Assembly (NCBI RefSeq): GCF_026151205.1
Contig: NC_087082.1
Location: 14,419,365 to 14,479,364, forward strand
DNA from: Bolinopsis microptera
Taxonomy: Eukaryota; Ctenophora; Tentaculata; Lobata; Bolinopsidae
Reading direction: 5' to 3'
Length of the DNA stretch: 60,000 nucleotides
Positions 1 through 11,600 of this stretch are shown here, one piece after another. Made by a program: the position numbers and the translations under genes. Positions within the stretch are counted from its first letter, which is position 1. Each line of letters opens with the position of its first letter. Below the pieces are notes generated by a model. That model saw only the letters and a program-made list of their open reading frames with translations. It did not search any database and was not told the origin of the DNA.

Positions 1-124
1 TGCCGAATTTTGCATATAATGATTTTAATAAATAAACAAAGCTTTTAATTTGAAGAATTCAAATAATAATAATGGGCCTATTCATTGTTAATAGAGGTAT
101 ACATATAGTAAAGAGAATGATTAC

Positions 125-3100
125 CTGGAGAGCTTTAAGAGAACAGTTCCTCCCCGCCACAAGAAGTGCAGTAGCTTGATCTCCTTCAACTAGAGCCCAA
201 ATATTCTTTGAAAGATTGCGGGTCCTTGGTCCCCGCCGCATCCCATAATTCTATCACAAACTACCTGTGTTTATAGTTTAATACCAGGGTCGTGATCCTT
301 TTGTATTGCCTGAAATCGATATTTTTGGGCTCGAAATGAAAATACATAATTCATGCTGTCAAACTGTTTTAAGTTTGCATATTTTTTTCCTTCTTCCGTT
401 TAATGATCGACTATCGGTGTCATGAAGTGTGTAATATTCCTGAGTCGAACAGGTAACGAAGTAGTGGATAATACACAGTGAAATAACGGACAGAAAGGTC
501 CCAGTCTCCGTAGGTGGACACTTGTTGCAAACCACGATCTCCTCAATTGCCATGCAAGACAGACTCGCGCGGCTTCTACAGTGATTTATTTGAAAATTTC
601 AATTTATCATTATATAATATAATATAAATCAAGCGTTACATGTCAGCATGCAAAATTACAAGACATATTTTGATATACAAGTTGATAAATGGTAACTGCA
701 ATATAAGTTGCTTAAGTTGGGCCGATGAACAACTAACGAGAAAAATAAGCTTGATTACATTATAAATAATACGCTGAACCAACACATAGCAAGAGCCACA
801 TTAACGTTGAGGCCGTATATAAAGCAGATGTAAGTGGGACTGGGACTGACTCACAATTTACAGTTCAGCCACTATGTCACTTAAACCATGTCTACCGATA
901 TTATATTACAAAGTTGTAAATAAGTCTACTGTCATCCTGACCCGATATTTTGCCAGCCCACCTCTGGTTATTGATAACATAGTCCCACCACGTTCTCACT
1001 GTAGCACCCTTGTTTGTTTTCAAGTAAACTGATAACCATCCCCAGCTACAACTGTTGCAGTTTGCCCCTATTTCATTACACGCACTGAAGGTACTCCGCT
1101 TCCTGCCCAAAGCTTGCTAACTGAGGTGATGTATTAGATTATTATTCTTCTAAATAGTAATGGATCTGACTAAAAATAACAGGATTATAATAAGAATACA
1201 GGTTGCCCAGAAGTAAACTGCCCACACGCAACCCTTTAATAACCACGTAATTCTTCTAGAATTGCACCGATATTTTCAGAGATTACAGATATGGTCAACT
1301 TAGATTTACCTGAACGTTTCGTAAAATTTTAATTATGCAGGGGTGTGGAAATTGTGCAAGCCCAATCCCTCTTTTTTGCATTGTCTCCAAAAGTGATAAC
1401 GCTTTCATCTTGGAAAACTCAAATGTTCTAGACATATTTTGTTGATAATATTGATAGTGCTTTCCCAAACTGTCAAGTAGGATTGTTCACAATTTAGAGC
1501 CGAGTTATGGACCCTTTTAAGAAATATTCAGATACGTGATCTCGGAACTCCAATCATGATTTCGTCGCCCAATCAGACTCACATCGGACTAGTCACTAGC
1601 GAGCAACAATGAGCCTCAAAAGGGCGTAACGAGCATTTGGTGGATGATGATCACGATAGTTTGAGTAATACTGATTGAACTGATAGTGACGTTCCTTAAA
1701 AAGAAGAAATTCGCGTTTATAGCGTAAAAAAACTCGGTTGCTGTCCTATACGCATTCATCCAACTTTGAAGTTTGCTAGCTGAAGCGTTCTCACTTTATG
1801 GTGACAATAGTGAAAAAGGAGGGAAATGGGTGCACACCACTTTGATTTATTACATTGACGATACTTTCATGTCAATCTAAGTTTTGATCCATATCTATAA
1901 TCTCGAAATTATCCTGTGCAATTCTAAGAATAATTACGTGAGTTATTTTAACGGGATGCGTGTGGCAGTTACTTCTGGGCCACCCTGTATATATATATAA
2001 TATACATTTTATAATATATTATATATAAACCTGAGCATTGACCAAAGAATTGGTGGTAAACCTGGACGTCATAGATTCCAAGACGGTTGAGTTCCATTTG
2101 GGACAACACAATCCAGACTTAGCAGCTAGCCTCTCGTCTTGAATAGCAGCTCCTCCGAATATAGTGAGCCACATGAAGGAGTAGATCATGGGTGGCTGTC
2201 AGTGCCCCTGTACGTTTTACACTCATGTTAACCCAACACTCATGTTACAATCAAGTTAACATCATGTAACACTCATGTTATTATACCAAGTTTAGCAAAC
2301 TACTGCTTCACTCAGTTTCACGTGTTAATTGTGGCATTTTCAGGGTCTTTGAGCTTTCACTATTTCAATCAACAATAATGTCAACCAATACTCCACACAC
2401 ATAAGCATATCAAAGTGTCTTAACCGTTTGATAAACTGTCGTATGGTTCTGCCGCGAGATATTTAGCGATAAAACCTGCCCCCAATGGGGACCACGAGAT
2501 CCACCAGCCCAGTAGAAAATAGTCCATCCGTCCATCCAGTTCTCAGGACCGTCTCCTTCTCCATCTAGGTATCCTCTACCTGCAGTCAATATTTCAGTTT
2601 AGTCCTGTAGTACACTTTAAACCTCAGGTTCCGCTTAAATAATAAAATTTTAACGACGAAGTTTTCATATCGGAATTATTTTTGCTTTCTGTTTCCAATT
2701 TACCTCGGTCAGCAGCCCCGTAAGACTTGGAACTGAGTTCAAATGCGTCACAGTGGAAGCCTAGCTGCAATATCCACTGTATGTAGAAACCAATACTCTG
2801 ACAGTAAAGGTTGAGTAAATACCTGCAAGGTCACGTGTTAATGTCACGTGTTAATGTCACGTGTCAATGTCACGTGTCAATGTTCCTCAGTTTGGTTTAC
2901 AACTCGAGATAACCCATCTTAGTCCTCACTCTAGGCTCACATCTTAAAATGCTAACGAACATATTATACTCAATGGTAAAAACCAATGTAAAGGAAATCG
3001 CTCGCTATTTCACATAATATGATGAACCCCACTATCTCAGTAAGATATATAGTGGGGTACAGTAAGAATTCCACGTACCATGTATCCTCCAGGAAGAGCA

Positions 3101-5007
3101 CCATGAGCATGATAACCATACCCAGTCCGAAGCAGATCTCACTAAGACGCCTGATACCCACACCTACCCCGGATATAACGGACAGGGTAGCCACTGCTGT
3201 GATCGCCCATATGATGATTACCTGGTTAATGTTAAGGTCACGTTTCAAGGTCACGTGTCAATATCACGTGTCAATATCACGTGTCAAGGTCACTGCTGTG
3301 ATTGCCCAGATGATGATTACCTGGTTTCCAGTGCTCACTGCGATATCTTCGTTCAAATAGTTTAGTCCTGGGGGGAGGTAAGATTAGTGTGTACTTTGAA
3401 GGGTCTTGGTGGACTATTTCCTTGTTGAGTAGCCAAAAGGCAGGCCCGGGGAGGCGGTCACAAATGGCTATAACTACAAAGGGCATAGAGCTGTACTTAA
3501 TTTAGCAGATTTTAAAGATAAGAGTATTTAACAAGTTCATCTAATAACAGAAACATTGAACACCAAATGTTATATAATTATGTTCAAGTATAAACTATAC
3601 CTTTGTTAACCTGCATAGTTCCCAACCCCAGAGATGTACACACTCCAAACAACGTAGTCAGAATAGAGAAGATATCAATCAAATCTCCGATCCAACCATA
3701 GATCCTATCCCCAATCAGAGGGTAGAAACAAGTTTTCATGGTCATTGGCATTCCCTTCCTAAAGGTCAGGAACCCCAGGATGATACCTATAACCACGTAC
3801 ACAATCCAGCCGTGTATTCCCCAGTGGAAGAATGTCAGGTTGATAGCCCACTGGGCCAGTTCGTTGTCCGGCATGTATTTGTCTGCGGTGTAACGGTTGG
3901 GTCCCACGTAGTGCCACACTGGCTCAGAAACACCGAAGAAGAAGAGGCCAACTCCAACACCGCACGCGAACAACATGGCGAACCAAGTACCATCGTTATA
4001 CTCCGGCTTTTCGTCATCTTGTCCTGATAAAGTAGGCTGTTCTTACAGGGACATCCAAAACCTCAAAACTCATAATTCACCATTTATAAGACCTTTTATT
4101 TCAAAAACATTTTTTTCAGAGTTTGTTATAAAACAGAGCGTATAAAGTTAACATTTAATCTACAGTTGGCGCTTAAAGTTCTTGTTGAAATGACAAACTG
4201 ACCCATCTTGAGCTTGCCATATTTGCTGAAGTAGATAGCAATAATAGCCAGTGCCCATACGTCCTGAGACCCCACATACAGCCACGTAAAGGTTGTGGTT
4301 ATCCAGGTTTTAGCAGAACCAAAACTCTCATTTGCATCTGGGGTGTTCTCAATGTTACAAACAGGGCGGGTAGTGAAATTGGCTGGTAACACGCTGTCAC
4401 AAAAAATGAAAAATGAAAGCAAAACAAGTCCCTTTTTAAAGTTGTTAAACATAATAATATATTTAATTACTATAATTACTATAATTACTATAATTACTAT
4501 AATTACTATAATTACTATAATTACTATAATTACTATAATTACTATAATTACTATAATTACTATAATTACTATAATTACTATAATTACTATAATTACTATA
4601 ATTACTATAATTACTATAATTACTATAATTACTATAATTACTATAATTACTATAATTACTATAATTACTATAATTACTATAATTACTATAATTAAATATG
4701 GTAACTCACGTTCCTTGGCAAGAATGCACCACAAAATAAACGCGAGGATCAAAAGAAAACTAACAACAGAAACTAGAGGGTTAAGTTTAATCTTGAGAGG
4801 CCCAAGTTCAGCCTTGAACCACAAGCTTTTATCCACTATCTTGGCTCCCTTCCATGTTGGTTTAGGAGGGGGGTCAATGTCCCGTACTACCACTGGTGTG
4901 CTCATGGTGGACTCTTGAGGTGAAGAGACGCTGTTAGGGTTAGATTCAGGGTTGGGATAAAAGTCATTGGGTAGGTGTTCCTTATCATGAACCTCTACAG
5001 CCTCCAT
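125..5007 (-). CDS. BCCT-family transporter (betaine/carnitine/choline type), multi-exon, 3' part decayed or misassembled
   Basis: Sodium- or proton-coupled transporter of quaternary ammonium compounds in the plasma membrane (family knowledge; the substrate is not readable here). Exons phased by GT-AG sites on the minus strand: 5007-4710, 4382-4203, 4023-3601, 3367-3321, 3221-3079, 2822-2704, 2579-2425, 2195-2062, then less certain ones near 570-435 and 240-125. The start is the methionine of MEAVEVHDKE; an in-frame ATG 42 nt upstream is possible. Diagnostic segments are a first membrane segment (PLVSVVSFLLILAFILW), the glycine-rich LFACGVGVGLFFFGVSEPVW, FFHWGIHGWIVY, FGVCTSLGLGTMQ, WYLLNLYCQSIGFY, and WMDGWTIFYW. 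Exons 1-6 and 8 are open and in phase. Exon 7 has a pair of compensating 1-nt indels over the conserved Trp motif. The two distal exons each show a frameshift inside a conserved motif. The gene may be a recent pseudogene, or the assembly may carry indels. The 3' end may lie beyond the window. Confidence 0.85.
571..2061. other. Probable long intron of the BCCT gene, nothing else recognised
   Basis: This stretch lies between the last clear BCCT exon (2195-2062) and the decayed distal exons. I see no convincing coding exon. A 69-codon minus-strand ORF at 901-1110 has no family resemblance I recognise. There is an AT dinucleotide-rich patch at about 1986-2030. A missing BCCT exon could be hidden here if it is short or broken. 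Confidence 0.5.
2831..2882. repeat. 13-bp tandem repeat with CACGTG E-box, 4 copies
   Basis: Four tandem 13-bp units, each containing TCACGTGT followed by TAATG or CAATG, lie just upstream of BCCT exon 6, inside the intron. Each unit carries the palindromic E-box CACGTG, the core site of Myc/USF/MITF-type bHLH factors. A related E-box array occurs in the next intron (3240-3292). Confidence 0.8.
3222..3320 (-). repeat. Intron that is a partial duplicate of the following exon
   Basis: This 99-bp intron of the BCCT gene begins (minus strand) with about 30 nt that match the first 30 nt of the next exon with two mismatches (GTAATCATCATCTGGGC in the intron against GTAATCATCATATGGGC in the exon). 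Both copies are preceded by AACCAG. The rest of the intron is short repeats of TGACACGTGATAT type, with CACGTG E-boxes. The donor of the intron and the first bases of the downstream exon are therefore the same sequence. Confidence 0.85.
4468..4694. repeat. 9-bp microsatellite (ATTACTATA)n in BCCT intron 1
   Basis: About 25 nearly perfect copies of a 9-bp unit fill most of the intron between BCCT exons 1 and 2. Because the period is a multiple of three, it makes long false ORFs on both strands. Confidence 0.95.
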
Positions 5008-5612
5008 TAAATATAACAATACACAAATATTAACACGTGCGTCGGACAATTACTGTTCTAGAGACGCTTAGGTAGCCATTTTATGTGAGATATATGACTT
5101 TAGATATTTATATTGTGCAAGCAGATCAGTTAAAAGATCATTTAATTGATATTAAAAAGTCGTGATAAGTAATATCACGTGTTATATCGCGTGTATTTAA
5201 ATAGTTGGGTATGACATAAAGGTTCAACGAGCCTCAGCCCTTGAATAGTGCACGCGAGCGCAAGCTCGATAAGAATATGGAACTGTCTTGGAAGAACATA
5301 GTGTAAATGATGATAGTGCACAAAAAGGGACGACCAGCTGCAATGGTGAGATGAACAGAAATAAATAAACAATGACACGGTAGCAGTAGTGCAGGACTGG
5401 TATTGTTTAGATAAGAGTTAGAACAACACTACTGCAGGAAACTGCAGAAAACTGCAGTCACGTGACATGAATATAGACACCATTTAGGTAGATGATATAT
5501 CATCATCTCGAGTAAGCAAGTTGTATAACACTAGACGCCATTTTCATTTTTAATTCTTTTGTTTTAAATCATTACAAGCTTCCTCCCCAGGACTAATTAG
5601 TGGCTTGTTCAG
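5008..5612. promoter_or_regulatory. Intergenic head-to-head region between the BCCT and GCP3 genes
   Basis: The BCCT gene starts at 5007 on the minus strand and the first recognised GCP3 exon lies at 5613 on the plus strand, so this interval of about 600 bp must hold the BCCT promoter. It probably also holds the promoter and first exon of the GCP3 gene, although no first coding exon could be fixed. Visible sites are E-box CACGTG motifs near 5176 and 5460. No clear TATA box was seen. Confidence 0.45.
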
Positions 5613-8600
5613 GTAGTTCGGAGATATCACGAGCCTATCAGAGGTGCTGTAGAACACTGGATACCCGTCCTTTGGTCTGCGATGAGAACCAGGTATTATG
5701 TTCATATTATTCTAATATGTTTCATCATAGAACCAGATATTGAATATCCTTGTTCCATCATAGAACTAGATATTGAATATCCTTGTTCCATCATAGAACT
5801 AGATATTGAATATCCTTGTTTCATCATAGAACCAGATATTGACTATCCTTGTTTCATCATAGAACTAGATATTGAATATCCTTGTTTCATCATAGAACCA
5901 GATATTGAATATCCTTGTTTCATCATAGAACCAGATATTGAATATCCTTGTTTCATCATAGAACTAGACATTGAATATCCTTGTTTCATCATAGAACCAG
6001 ATATTGAATATCCTTGTTTCATCATAGAACCAGATATTGAATATCCTTGTTTCATCATAGAACTAGATATTGAATATCCTTGTTTCATCATAGAACCAGA
6101 TATTGACTATCCTTGTTTCATCATAGAACTAGATATTGAATATCCTTGTTTCATCATAGAACCAGATATTGAATATCCTTGTTTCATCATAGAACCAGAT
6201 ATTGAATATCCTTGTTTCATCATAGAACTAGATATTGAATATCCTTGTTTCATCATAGAACCAGATATTGAATATCCTTGTTTCATCATAGAACCAGATA
6301 TTGAATATCCTTGTTTCATCATAGATCTGCTGTTCGCACCAGATATTGAATATCCTTGTTTCATCATAGAACCAGATATTGAATATCCTTGTTTCATCAT
6401 AGAACTAGATATTGAATATCCTTGTTTCATCATAGAACTAGATATTGAATATCCTTGTTTCATCATAGAACCAGATATTGAATATCCTTGTTTCATCATA
6501 GAACTAGATATTGAATATCCTTGTTTCATCATAGAACCAGATATTGAATATCCTTGTTTCATCATAGAACCAGATATTGAATATCCTTGTTTCATCATAG
6601 ATCTGCTGTTCGCAGTAATTCCAGCTTGCTAAGTGATATCTTATACATATTTTATCTGTATATATCTTATACGTATTACGTATATAATATCTTTATTTTA
6701 AATGTTTCGTTAACATAAATATTTGTACAGGTAAAAGAAGAGATACGAAAGAAGCTGTCCACAACCAAGGGTTACAACGTCGCTCACACCTACATCGACT
6801 GTTATGATAACCTTGTCAAATTGGTCAGTATAATTAATATGATTAATTAATTAATTAATGTGATTAATATCATAGGTTCCATGTATTGAACTCTAACAAT
6901 GCTCAGCTAACTGTTTATTAGAGTATTTTTAAATCATGAAGTTCAAGATGTTGTTACTTTTAAACGTTGAAGATTCCCTTATCCTGAGAACAGTCTTTTC
7001 CTTGTCGCAAAAACAGGAACACTACAAATTTGACCCTAGAATTATCAGAAGTACCGGTTGTAAAACTAATCGCCTCAGGATGGCCCTAAGAACAGAGGAG
7101 GAGTGCTGTACTTCCTAACCCTACTCTCCGACTCCAAGTCTAAGAGCGACGTAGTGGCCCTACTGAAGACCAACCCTGCTTCTTCCTTCAGACAGAGCGA
7201 CTCTACTGCTGTAGCTCCGTGTGTGCTTCCTAACAGGGACCTGGCTGTTAAGAACAGGTTAGTGGAGTTGTCTTCCATCATAGAATAACTGTGTTATCTT
7301 GTTGCTTTTGTCCGTCCTTCTGCACTTGAAGGACAGTGAAACCACCTATACTGACATTGAAGAAAATGATAATACTCTCATTCCTTTAGGTGTAAATCCA
7401 GCCAGGTCATGGTATATGTCACAAATGTTTGCCATAAATTAGTTCGATCTTTGCATCTTAATCTTGAATGCAAGGTCAGCTCAAATCTGAGGTCCATCTT
7501 TTAGCTCTCATTAGGATATAATATCTTTCAGATGGGTTTTATATTATTAGCCAAAAACCTGAAAAATGCGGTGGACTCTAATAAACAGCTCTCCTAATGA
7601 TAAATGACTGACAGCTACAGTTTCAGGAACGAGTTGCTGGTGAAGCCTAGGTATGCAACTGTTGTGTAGTAACCATAGTAACCGTAGTAACCGTAGTAAC
7701 CGCAGGAATGAGGTGCTGGTGAAGCCGAGGTATGCAACTGTTGTGCTCTCTCCGGAGACGTTTGATGGTTACAGCGAGGCTGATCTGGTCCGGGACCTTC
7801 TCTTTGTGTTTCAGGGAATAGCTACTAACGCTATCAGGTAACCGTAGTAACCGTAGTAACCCTAGTAACCATAGTAACCATAGTAACCGAAGTAACCCTA
7901 GTAAATTAGTAACCGTAGTAACCATCGTAAATTAGTAACCGTGATAACCGTAGTAATCATAGTAACCGTATTAACCTTAGTAAATTAGTAACCGTAGTAA
8001 CCATCGTAAATCAGTAACCGTGATAACCGTAGTAACCGTAGTAATCATAGTAACCGTAGTAACCTTAGTAACCAGATTCACTGTACCTTCACTGTTAACA
8101 ATCTGTCTAAGTAATAAAATCCACCTTAGATCCCTAGATGCCTTTCAAATTCGGTTAGTTGAACCCCACATGGCCACATAGTTGAACCCCGCCGTATGGT
8201 ATTTGCTAACTTCACAAGATTGTGTGATTGTCAAGTGGGAAGCAAGTAGGATGTGTTACGTGCCAAACTAACAACTAAACTAACAACTAAACTAACAACT
8301 AAACTAACAACTAAACTAACAACTAAACTAACAACTAAACTAACAACTAAAATAACAACTAAACTAACAACTAAACTAACAACTAAACTAACAACTAAAC
8401 TAACAACTAAACTAACAACTAAACTAACAACTAAACTAACAACTAAACTAACAACTAAACTAACAACTAAACTAACAACTAAACTAACAACTAAACTAAC
8501 AACTAAACTAACAGCTACACTAACAACTAAACTAACAGCTACACTAACATTATCAGGTGGGAAGCAAGTAGGATGTGTTACGTGCCAAACTAACAACTAA

Positions 8601-11600
8601 ACTAACAACTAAACTAACAACTAAACTAACAACTAAACTAACAACTAAACTAACAACTAAACTAACAACTAAACTAACAACTAAACTAACAACTAAACTA
8701 ACAACTAAACTAACAACTAAACTAACAACTAAACTAACAACTAAACTAACAACTAAACTAACAACTAAACTAACAACTAAACTAACAACTAAACTAACAA
8801 CTAAACTAACAACTAAACTAACAACTAAACTTACAACTAAACTAACAACTAAACTAACAACTAACATTATCAGGTGGGAAGCAAGTAGGATGTGTTACGT
8901 GCCACAGCCCGCTATAAAACTACCTAAACCTAAGCTGGATCTAGCGTGCAAGTTAGCAGAGCTGGGATTCCTTTACAAACAGATAAAGAGCTTTGTGGAC
9001 CAGCGGTTATCTGAGCAGTCGTACGGGCTGATTGGTCAGTTAGGATTCCTAGTTACCTTTATTGAAACTTTATTGAAAATCTTTATCTTGAAGGGACCAT
9101 AACTTGTTACAGCCATAACTTACTCTTGAGGTGTAAATTATTTCAAGATTACCACTATCGTGAACTCAATAAATGTAATTATCATTTGTGTAGGTCAGGC
9201 GTTCTGTAGTGCGATTATGCAGGAGCTCAGGGAATATTACCGACTGATTGCTACCTTGGAGAACCAGGTTGGAGAATAATTATGTAATTAGTATTAATTA
9301 TGTAATTATTTATTGTTAATTATTATTAGTTATTTGTTTTATAGTAGTTGTACAGCAATACTAATGTATTGGGACTACTGCGGACCCTCTACCGGCCAAA
9401 CCTTGTTAACAAAGCCACAGTCAAGGTTCGGTAGTTAAATTTGTTTTATGTTCTTATTGTCGTGTTTGCTTTCTTCTTTTCTTGAGTCGACTCAGTTAGA
9501 AGTGGAATATTGGAGATTTGGAAATTAAATCGGACTTTTAATAACAAAGATTAACGAATTTTCCTCATAATCATCTGAGGGCCAAACCCTTTGCCCAAAA
9601 ATAAAACTAAAACGTATATGGTGATGAAATGTAAAGAAACAAGGTCTCGATAAACATTCAAAAGAAATGTCAAAAAATTATATAAAGTAAATGGAGGGAA
9701 AGCTACGGGCATTATTTAAGTGGTACAGATAAGCGATGCATGATAAAATTACGGATGTAGCTCGACTTGTAATTTTATCTATTGTTTAACACCGGTGTCT
9801 AACTGAACATGTGTTTATTCAGATCAACCTGTAACCTGAAGAACATAATATATTATATCAGCTAAACAATAGACAGTAGACAGTTCACTGTCTTTTAATT
9901 TTGAAGATAACCTTGAAGGGTCCTTTTGATGCGGACAATTCATTTCATAGTACTATCTTTATAGTACACTATAATGTACTGAAGGGGAATCTTAAGAAGA
10001 ATCTTTATCTTTTGGCAGGGCCCCTCAAAGTCAATCACGTTTCCGGCTGAGTTTACCGAAAGGGTTAAAATGCTTTTAACCAGTTTCCAGAGCCCAGTAC
10101 GTCAAAGCAATTACAAATGGTTTATGCGTTGATGTAATTACACCAACCTCTCTCTCCTCAGAACACACTAGGAAAGCTAACCTCTCTCTCCTCAGAACAC
10201 ACTAGGAAAGCTAACCTCTCTCTCTCCTCAGAACACACTAGGAAAGCTAACCTCTCTCTCTCCTCAGAACACACTAGGAAAGCTAACCTCTCTCTCTCCT
10301 CAGAACACACTAGGAAAGCTAACCTCTCTCTCTCCTCAGAACACACTAGGAAAGCTAACCTCTCTCTCTCCTCAGAACACACTAGGAAAGCTAACCTCTC
10401 TCTCTCCTCAGAACACACTAGGAAAGCTAACCTCTCTCTCTCCTCAGAACACACTAGGAAAGCTAACCTCTCTCTCTCCTCAGAACACACTAGGAAAGCT
10501 AACCTCTCTCTCTCCTCAGAACACACTAGGAAAGCTAACCTCTCTCTCTCCTCAGAACACACTAGGAAAGCTAACCTCTCTCTCTCCTCAGAACACACTA
10601 GGAAAGCTAACCTCTCTCTCTCCTCAGAACACACTAGGAAAGCTAACCTCTCTCTCTCCTCAGAACACACTAGGAAAGCTAACCTCTCTCTCTCCTCAGA
10701 ACACACTAGGAAAGCTAACCTCTCTCTCTCCTCAGAACACACCAGGAAAGCTAACCTCTCTCTCTCCTCAGAACACACTAGGAAAGCTAACCTCTCTCTC
10801 CTCAGAACACACTAGGAAAGCTAACCTCTCTCTCCTCAGAACACACTAGGAAAGTTGTCTCTACACCGACTACTAGTCTGGTCACATGACACCTTCGACC
10901 AGCTCCGACTCCTCTCCTCACTGTGTGTCCAGGCTGGCTACCTGAACGGGGGCGCCCTAGCTTCTAGTCTACACACCTTCCTGCAGTATGGGGACCCTAA
11001 CTTCCACTTACTCGTTAAGAAGGTATGATGTGGGCTCTTTGTAACCGGGTAGTATTATAAGCAATTAACTTTCATTTTTGCGTTGCATTTGAAGTGGAAA
11101 TGGCATGCAAACTGGTATTTAGTAGCCAGTAACTTTATAACAATTTGTTGTGTAACATTCTGTTCAAGTCATTAATGATGTTTCAAATAGTATCTAAAAC
11201 TGTAGAAACCTTTGGGGGCGTTGTGGAACGTTGCACTGAGTCCCACTATAACATGGTGTATTGCAGGTGCTGCATATAACCACCCGCCCCCTGCTGGAGA
11301 TGCTGAGAAGATGGATCTACGAGGGAGAGTGTTGTGACGCGTACGGAGAGTTCTTCATAACAGTGGACAGTGACACCCCTGAGGACCTGTTGTGGGAGAG
11401 CAAGTACAGTATCAGACTGGAGATGTTACCCAGCTTCATATCTAAACAGATGGCCGAGAGGATCCTTCTCATCGGTTAGAAGATATCTTGTTTATTAATT
11501 GCTACTAATTACTACTAATTACTGCTCATTACTGCTAATTACTAACACACTAACACACTAACACATACCACTCTCTCCCAGGTAAAACTATAAACTTTAT

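Noticed and set aside
901-1110. Possible extra BCCT exon on the minus strand (contains VRTWWDYVINNQRW)
   Set aside because: Trp-rich, but matches no BCCT segment I recognise and the phases do not join.
5682-6632. 316-codon ORF of repeating FIIEPDIEYPC units
   Set aside because: Produced by the 33-bp minisatellite in an intron. No signal, no splice or promoter evidence, and the opposite strand is equally open.
10158-10778. 206-codon minus-strand repetitive ORF
   Set aside because: Shadow of the acceptor-containing 36-bp minisatellite.
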